The notes below the pieces were generated by a model. It had not been told where the DNA came from. It searched no databases and saw nothing but the letters and a program-made list of their open reading frames with translations. From Azoarcus sp. (GTDB lineage: Bacteria > Pseudomonadota > Gammaproteobacteria > Burkholderiales > Rhodocyclaceae): 33,661 nt of DNA. Below are positions 29,537 through 33,661 of the stretch, piece by piece. Both the position numbers and the translations under genes were made by a program. The stretch lies in the NCBI GenBank assembly GCA_023230755.1, contig JALNWS010000016.1, positions 1 to 33,661 of the forward strand, read 5' to 3'. Within the stretch, counting starts at the first letter, position 1. Each line of letters starts with the position of its first letter.

Positions 29537-31681
29537 TTAGTGCGCTGTGGGGCGCGGATTATCGTCGCTTGGGGCTGCGTTGTCAGGGGGCATGAACAGA
29601 CTGGCATTCAGGCTGTCCAGCAAGGCTTGCAGGGCTTCGGCAGTGCCGAACACCCGCTGGGCCTCGCGCAAGCCGCCCATCTGGGAAAAGGTATGGAAGA
29701 AGGCGAAATGCTCGGGCATCACTTCGTCCAGCGTGTCAGCATTGGCACGGATTTGAGCGCCCATAATCCGCAACCAGCGTTCCTGCTCGGGGTCGAGCCC
29801 GCTCTGTTCCAATAGCCAAGCCTCGAAACGTGTCCCCAGCTCGCTGGCCTTCTGCTCGGATGCCTCGGGGAACAGCATGTTGCCGTTCTCATCGACGGTG
29901 ATCCACTCGCGGGTCGTCGGGTCGATGTGATCATCAATGTCCAGCGACAAGAGGCGCTTGGGTTCGTATTTCTTCTTCTGCGGCTGCTTCGCCACGACGA
30001 CACCGCCCTCGGCCACCACGTCATCATCGCCGTGCCAGTCGCACACGCCGACAAAATCGAACATCGTGAAGAGGGGCTTCTTGCTGGTTTTTCGCGTACC
30101 GCGTCCGCGCATCTGCTGATAAAGGATGCTGGAACGGGTGAAACGGGCAAAGATGAGGTTGCAGACCTCGGGGCAGTCAAAGCCCGTATCGAGCATATTC
30201 ACGGAAACGAGAATCTGCGGGAAGGGTTCCTTCTTGAAGCGGCGAATCTTCGCCATAGCATCCAGCGTGTCGTCAGGGCCAGTGCCCGAAACCACATAGT
30301 CGGCAAAGCGCACATCGGGAGAAGGCTTTTTGTCGGCAAACTCGGCATCGAAAAGCTGGGCCAGCGTCTCGGCGTGCTTTTTATTGACGGCAAACACGAT
30401 GGTCTTGCCGATCAGCGGCATCCGCAACACGCCCTTGTGGTCGGTATAGCCGTTTTCCAGCACCTGACGGAACTCGCGCACAATGGCCCGATTGCGTTCA
30501 GGGATGGTGAAGCGGCGTTCCAGTGCGGAAGGGTCGATGATGATGGGGTCGGCATCGGCAAATAGCTGCTCGAACTCGGCACGGGATTCATCGTCCATGG
30601 CCGACCAGTCCAGTTCCGATTTTTTCACTTCAAAGCCGCCTTCGGCTGCCGTCTTGACCGTCTTGGCCTGATAGACCTGGTAAGGGGCCAGCACCCCATC
30701 ACGGATGGCATCTTTCAGCTTGTAGGAGAAGGTGGGTTCCTCCACCTCGAAGAAGCGCAGGGTATCGCGCACAAACAGCTTGTCCTCCTCGTCGCCCGCG
30801 ACTTCATCAAGGTTGGCAACACAGGGGGTCGCCGTCAGACCGATCTGGGTGCCGTCGAAGTATTTCAGCACCCCGCTCCATTTCCCGTAGATGCTGCGGT
30901 GGCACTCGTCGGAAATGATGAGGTCGAAGTAGCCTGCCGAATAATCCCCATAGATGTTGATCATGCTTTGCAGGGTCGTGATGGTGATGCGTTTCTCGTC
31001 CTGAAAGCGCCTGCCCGTGCGCAGCACATAGGCGGGGTAATCGGGTAGATGCTCGGCAAAAGCATCCTCGGTCTGCTTGGCAAGGGGAATGCGATCCACC
31101 AGAAACAGCACGCGGGTAATCGCATTGGCTTCAAAGAGTCGCTTGATGAGCGCGGCAGCAGTGCGGGTCTTGCCCGTGCCCGTCGCCATTTCCAGCAGGA
31201 GTTTTCGGCGGCCTGCCTTGATTTCCTTGCAGGCGGTCTGGATACAGGCTTGCTGGTAGTCGCGGCCAGCAATCTTCAAGTCGATGGGAACGCTCAGTGG
31301 GTCACGGCGCAGTTGCTGGGTGGCAAAGCGGCGTTCCAGATCGTCTTGCTTGAAGAAGGTTTTGACGGGATGGGGGTAGGCTTCCCGCTGCCATTCCCAG
31401 AACAGGATTTCCTTGCCGTTGGTCAGAAAAACATACGGTACGCCCAACTGCTTGGCGTAGTTCTTCGCCTGCTCGGCGGCATCGGCAGGATTGACGGAAA
31501 AACGCTTGGCTTCGATGACGGCCAGCGAACGCCCGTGGCGGTCGCACAGCACATAGTCTGCACGGGTGCCATCGTGCATCACGACTTCAAAGCGGACGGC
31601 GTTCGGGTCGGTGGTCTGCCAGCCTTGCGCGGCCAGCAGGGCATCGATCACCACCCGCGAAAATGCTTCGTTCTTGTTCAT
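29537..31681 (-). CDS. hsdR: Type I restriction enzyme endonuclease/translocase subunit (EcoEI type)
   Basis: The product has 714 residues. The N-terminal nuclease domain shows the catalytic set RADYVLCD (Asp42) and AVIEAK (Glu57, Lys59). The superfamily-2 motor follows: Walker A ATGTGKT at 166-172, DECH at 258-261, GLTATP, and motif VI QQMRGRGTRK. The C-terminal region matches EcoEI-type subunits. It cuts and translocates DNA lacking the HsdM methyl mark. It is on the short side for HsdR (most are 800-1100 residues), but all motifs are present and the frame is intact. Its ribosome binding site lies in one arm of an inverted repeat (31684-31733). Confidence 0.93.
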   Translation of the reverse strand: MNKNEAFSRVVIDALLAAQGWQTTDPNAVRFEVVMHDGTRADYVLCDRHGRSLAVIEAKRFSVNPADAAEQAKNYAKQLGVPYVFLTNGKEILFWEWQREAYPHPVKTFFKQDDLERRFATQQLRRDPLSVPIDLKIAGRDYQQACIQTACKEIKAGRRKLLLEMATGTGKTRTAAALIKRLFEANAITRVLFLVDRIPLAKQTEDAFAEHLPDYPAYVLRTGRRFQDEKRITITTLQSMINIYGDYSAGYFDLIISDECHRSIYGKWSGVLKYFDGTQIGLTATPCVANLDEVAGDEEDKLFVRDTLRFFEVEEPTFSYKLKDAIRDGVLAPYQVYQAKTVKTAAEGGFEVKKSELDWSAMDDESRAEFEQLFADADPIIIDPSALERRFTIPERNRAIVREFRQVLENGYTDHKGVLRMPLIGKTIVFAVNKKHAETLAQLFDAEFADKKPSPDVRFADYVVSGTGPDDTLDAMAKIRRFKKEPFPQILVSVNMLDTGFDCPEVCNLIFARFTRSSILYQQMRGRGTRKTSKKPLFTMFDFVGVCDWHGDDDVVAEGGVVVAKQPQKKKYEPKRLLSLDIDDHIDPTTREWITVDENGNMLFPEASEQKASELGTRFEAWLLEQSGLDPEQERWLRIMGAQIRANADTLDEVMPEHFAFFHTFSQMGGLREAQRVFGTAEALQALLDSLNASLFMPPDNAAPSDDNPRPTAH

Positions 31682-31683
31682 GT

Positions 31684-31733
31684 CCCTGCCTGTTCGGTTT
31701 TTTTGCCATTGTATTGGCTCCGATCAGGCAGGG
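31684..31733 (-). promoter_or_regulatory. Inverted repeat covering the hsdR ribosome binding site
   Basis: CCCTGCCTG (31684-31692) and CAGGCAGGG (31725-31733) are perfectly complementary over 9 bp with a 32-base loop. On the minus-strand mRNA the 3' arm reads CAGGCAGGG and ends 2 bases before the hsdR ATG, so the pairing would hide the AGG-rich ribosome binding site. It lies in the 59-base gap between the integrase and hsdR. Confidence 0.5.
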
Positions 31734-31740
31734 GGAGGTT

Positions 31741-33447
31741 CTATGACGTGGCGCTAGGAGTTTTTGGCGACTTTTTGGCAATCAGATCAGCACGCGCCAT
31801 TTTTCTCGCTGCCATCGCTGCCTTGGCCTCCTTGGGAGAAACGCGTGGCTTCTGGCGCGGCTCCTTGGGGACCAACTGGCTTTTGACCCACTCATCCCAC
31901 CTGCCTCGCTGGTAGCGGATACCCGCCAAGTCGAGATTGGGATAGCTCAGGGCCGCACTGGCCTGTTGCAACGCCTCGTCGGTTGTCAGCTCCCGTGCGT
32001 AATGCGTGCCTTGCACTGTTCTTGATGCGTGACCCATCCACCGATCAATATACGGCCCCCAGACTTTTGCCTTTCCCAGCAGGTTGGCAACGGTGTCGCG
32101 GAACGAATGCAGGGTTTTCTTGCGGTATTTATAGACGCCTGCCTTGACCGCCAATCCCTCATTGAAATCACGACTTAGGTAGCGCTCACACTTTCCATCA
32201 TCCCCGATGGGTAGGCCAAACAGCCTTTGCGTCCCTGTGGCCTTCATGTCGGCCACAAAGTCCTCGAAACCGATTGCCAGCAGTTTTTTATGTAAAGGAA
32301 TCCGCCGCACAGAGTTGGGATTTTTGGTCTGGGTGGGTACGGGATGGTTCGGCTCATGGGTGATGTCGATGCAAAGCACACCGTTATCCCGAACGATGTC
32401 GATCACCCGCAACTGGGCGATCTCGTTGGAGCGCGCCCCTGTGAAAAGCGCAATCAACGGCCCCCAGAACTGATAGGGGCGCTTCATGCTGGCAAACAAT
32501 GCAGGCTGAAAAATCTGCTGCAACTCGGCATCCGTAAAAGCCTCAGCTCCGTTGCCTGTTCCGCCGTGGCTACCTTCGGATGGTTTCTTAATATTGGCAA
32601 ATGGATTGTCGCCCTCTGGATAGCGCAGTGACCCAATAGCCCAGTCAAAGAAGTCTTGAATGAGGATGAGATATTCCTTGACCGTGGGTTTGGCAATCGG
32701 CTTGCCTGCTGGCGGATTCTTTCGCATCTCTTCCGCACTCTGAACCTCGCGAATATGACGAGGAAGCAGAGCCAAGGCTTCGGAAATCTTGACGCATTCC
32801 GCAGGCGATATTTCATGAAGCATCCGTGCTTCGCCACCTGCCAGCATGGCAAAGATGTTCAGACGGCGGCGATAGGCAGACTGTGTTGTCTTGGCGGTGC
32901 CGCTTTTGTTATCCATGTAGGCTTCGATGGCTTCTTTGATACTGCAAGCCAACGCAGGAGGGGCTGGGGTAGGCGCTGCTTTTGCGGCAAGGGCTGCATC
33001 GATGATGGCGGCAAAATCCTCATGCTCGGCCAGCACTCTATCTGCCGCTTCCTCGCTGATTGGGATAAGTGCCTTTGCTGGCCGCGATAGCCGTTCGAGA
33101 TGTCGCATTTCCCGTTCCGCCACCACGGGGTCTGCGCTGGTTTCAATGTAGTCTGCCGACAAGCCGCCGTCTGGGGTGATTTTCAGATTCTTGACGATCA
33201 GCTCGCGGACGTTCTTGGGGTCAATGCTGTCAGGGTCAAATGCCACGGTACGCCTCAAAGCACGTAGAAAGGGAATGATTCTAGCGGAGAGACGGTAGGC
33301 TGCCATCCGTGCCTGTTCAGGCCGTTTGGTGCCAAGGCTTTGAATGATGCATTTCTGACCGACAATGGCCGCAAGATTGTCGGGTAAGACAAGCCGAAAC
33401 TGGTAGATGCCGCAGCGGGAAAGCCGCAGGTGGGAAGCGAGTTGCAT
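31741..33447 (-). CDS. int: Tyrosine-recombinase integrase of the element
   Basis: The protein has 568 residues. An N-terminal DUF6538-like region (about 1-60: HLRLSRCGIYQFRLVLPDNL) is followed by a core-binding SAM-like domain (about 170-290) and a C-terminal catalytic domain. Catalytic residues seen are Arg339 (FTGARSNEIAQL), His447/Arg450 (LHSFRDT), His473 (WMGHAS) and Tyr483 (GTHYAREL). A basic tail of about 65 residues follows. It should catalyse recombination at the tRNA-Met 3' end, and lies beside that tRNA as most such integrases do. The ATG at 33447 has a GGAG ribosome binding site; the TGTACCCC repeats are 18-40 bases upstream, so integrase may regulate itself. Confidence 0.93.
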   Translation of the reverse strand: MQLASHLRLSRCGIYQFRLVLPDNLAAIVGQKCIIQSLGTKRPEQARMAAYRLSARIIPFLRALRRTVAFDPDSIDPKNVRELIVKNLKITPDGGLSADYIETSADPVVAEREMRHLERLSRPAKALIPISEEAADRVLAEHEDFAAIIDAALAAKAAPTPAPPALACSIKEAIEAYMDNKSGTAKTTQSAYRRRLNIFAMLAGGEARMLHEISPAECVKISEALALLPRHIREVQSAEEMRKNPPAGKPIAKPTVKEYLILIQDFFDWAIGSLRYPEGDNPFANIKKPSEGSHGGTGNGAEAFTDAELQQIFQPALFASMKRPYQFWGPLIALFTGARSNEIAQLRVIDIVRDNGVLCIDITHEPNHPVPTQTKNPNSVRRIPLHKKLLAIGFEDFVADMKATGTQRLFGLPIGDDGKCERYLSRDFNEGLAVKAGVYKYRKKTLHSFRDTVANLLGKAKVWGPYIDRWMGHASRTVQGTHYARELTTDEALQQASAALSYPNLDLAGIRYQRGRWDEWVKSQLVPKEPRQKPRVSPKEAKAAMAARKMARADLIAKKSPKTPSATS

Positions 33448-33464
33448 GGCACACTCCGAAAAAG

Positions 33465-33487
33465 TGTACCCCTTGTTTGTACCCCCT
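33465..33487 (+). repeat. Right copy of the paired TGTACCCC repeat
   Basis: TGTACCCCT (33465-33473) and TGTACCCCCT (33478-33487) with a 4-base spacer match the pair at 16070-16092 in sequence, spacing and direction. They lie between the integrase start and the att site. Confidence 0.65.
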
Positions 33488-33506
33488 GCCTTGATCCAGA
33501 AACGCC

Positions 33507-33539
33507 GAAGCCCGCACGGGGCGGGCTTCTTTGTTTTTT
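33507..33539 (+). terminator. Terminator-like hairpin between integrase and tRNA-Met
   Basis: GAAGCCCGC (33507-33515) pairs with GCGGGCTTC (33521-33529) over a 5-base loop; the following plus-strand sequence is T-rich (ttctttgtttttt). On the minus strand there is no T run, so it would stop plus-strand transcription but probably not tRNA-to-integrase read-through. Confidence 0.6.
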
Positions 33540-33552
33540 GGTGGTGATGGGC
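33539..33552. repeat. Right attachment site within tRNA-Met 3' end
   Basis: TGGTGGTGATGGGC, identical to 15988-16001, is the acceptor-stem end and CCA of the tRNA-Met gene read on the plus strand. The tRNA is intact at this end because the element carries a matching 3' end. Confidence 0.85.
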
Positions 33553-33615
33553 AGAATCGAACTGCCGACCTATGGGTTATGAATCCATCGCTCTAACCGT
33601 CTGAGCTACATCACC
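33539..33615 (-). tRNA. tRNA-Met (anticodon CAT), element integration target
   Basis: On the minus strand the sequence begins GGTGATGTAGCTCAG and ends CCCATCACC-A-CCA, giving a 7-bp acceptor stem (GGTGATG/CATCACC), a D-loop with TAGCTCAGACGGTTAGAGC, the anticodon loop ATTCATAA (anticodon CAT), and a T arm with GTTCGATTC. The CCA is encoded. It is of elongator type; initiator tRNAs start differently, and tRNA-Ile2 is excluded only by general resemblance to known betaproteobacterial tRNA-Met. Total length with CCA is 77 bases. Confidence 0.93.
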
Positions 33616-33628
33616 AACAGAGCGCAGT

Positions 33629-33657
33629 AATATAGCGTCCAGCTTGAGTGTCGTCAA
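33629..33657 (-). promoter_or_regulatory. Sigma-70 promoter of tRNA-Met
   Basis: On the minus strand a -35 box TTGACG (33652-33657) and a -10 box TATATT (33629-33634) are separated by exactly 17 bases. Transcription should start near 33622, about 7 bases before the mature tRNA 5' end. With no T-run terminator after the tRNA, it may also feed the integrase. Confidence 0.8.
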
Positions 33658-33661
33658 TAAC

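Larger units (their letters stand above)
15988..33552. mobile_element. Integrative mobilizable element inserted in tRNA-Met
   Basis: About 17.5 kb is bounded by the 14-bp direct repeats at 15988-16001 and 33539-33552. All genes are on the minus strand: integrase next to the tRNA, type I R-M, PIN module, methyltransferases, mobC/mobA, a replication-like gene and ardC. There is a relaxase but no type IV secretion, coupling protein or capsid gene, so it is an IME rather than an ICE or prophage. Host genes on the left have higher GC and unrelated functions. Exact excision has not been shown. Confidence 0.88.

Noticed and set aside
16123..33447. Prophage or full conjugative element
   Set aside because: No capsid, terminase, portal, lysis, VirB/VirD4 or other secretion gene is present; relaxase plus integrase alone indicates a mobilizable element.
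1..33661. CRISPR arrays, rRNA genes and insertion sequences
   Set aside because: I saw no regularly spaced repeats of CRISPR size, no rRNA-like sequence, and no transposase gene or terminal inverted repeat pair.

Overview
The window looks like part of a betaproteobacterial chromosome, most likely Rhodocyclales (Azoarcus/Thauera-like). That placement rests on overall gene style and codon use only (GC-rich, c/g-ending codons), not on a marker gene. It has two very different halves: ordinary chromosome at about 1-15987 and an integrated mobilizable element at about 15988-33552, followed by the host tRNA-Met gene.

Chromosomal half. From left to right it holds the 3' end of ahpF with a terminator, a hotdog acyl-CoA thioesterase, and a minus-strand four-gene operon for a biotin-dependent, Na+-translocating acyl-CoA decarboxylase (mmdA-mmdD-mmdC-mmdB type, probably methylmalonyl-CoA). 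Next comes a minus-strand pair in which a periplasmic solute-binding protein overlaps a CACHE/PAS/PAS/GGDEF/EAL/CZB cyclic-di-GMP enzyme by 4 bases. A plus-strand pair follows (circularly permuted ATP-grasp plus alpha-E protein). A LysR regulator is divergent from a DUF1330/LLM-oxidoreductase/SDR operon, and the half ends with a YigZ/IMPACT-family protein.

Element half. A tRNA-Met(CAT) gene with encoded CCA sits at the right edge on the minus strand. Its last 14 bases (TGGTGGTGATGGGC on the plus strand) are repeated exactly at 15988-16001, beside a strong terminator that was probably the tRNA's original one. Between these att repeats every gene is on the minus strand. In transcription order they are tyrosine integrase, type I restriction-modification genes hsdR-hsdM-hsdS, a 257-aa unknown protein overlapping a PIN-domain protein (putative toxin-antitoxin pair), a putative DNA-binding protein, and a terminator. 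Then come a Dam-like/Dcm-like double DNA methyltransferase fusion, a second N6-adenine methyltransferase, an LPD29-like protein, an oriT-like dyad region, mobC, mobA relaxase (with LPD7-like C-terminus), a winged-helix replication-like protein and an ArdC antirestriction protease. No type IV secretion genes are present, so this is an integrative mobilizable element (IME) that would need a helper.

How it works together (inference). Integrase plus att sites move the element; MobA/MobC and the dyad region start transfer. ArdC and the solitary methyltransferases would protect the incoming DNA from host restriction, while the type I R-M system and PIN module act as defence and/or stabilisation. 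The most unusual points are the fused adenine/cytosine methyltransferase, a shared 3' tail (with stop codon and ribosome binding site) between the two neighbouring methyltransferase genes, a matched pair of TGTACCCC repeats just inside both ends, and a two-gene PIN module appended to the type I R-M operon.
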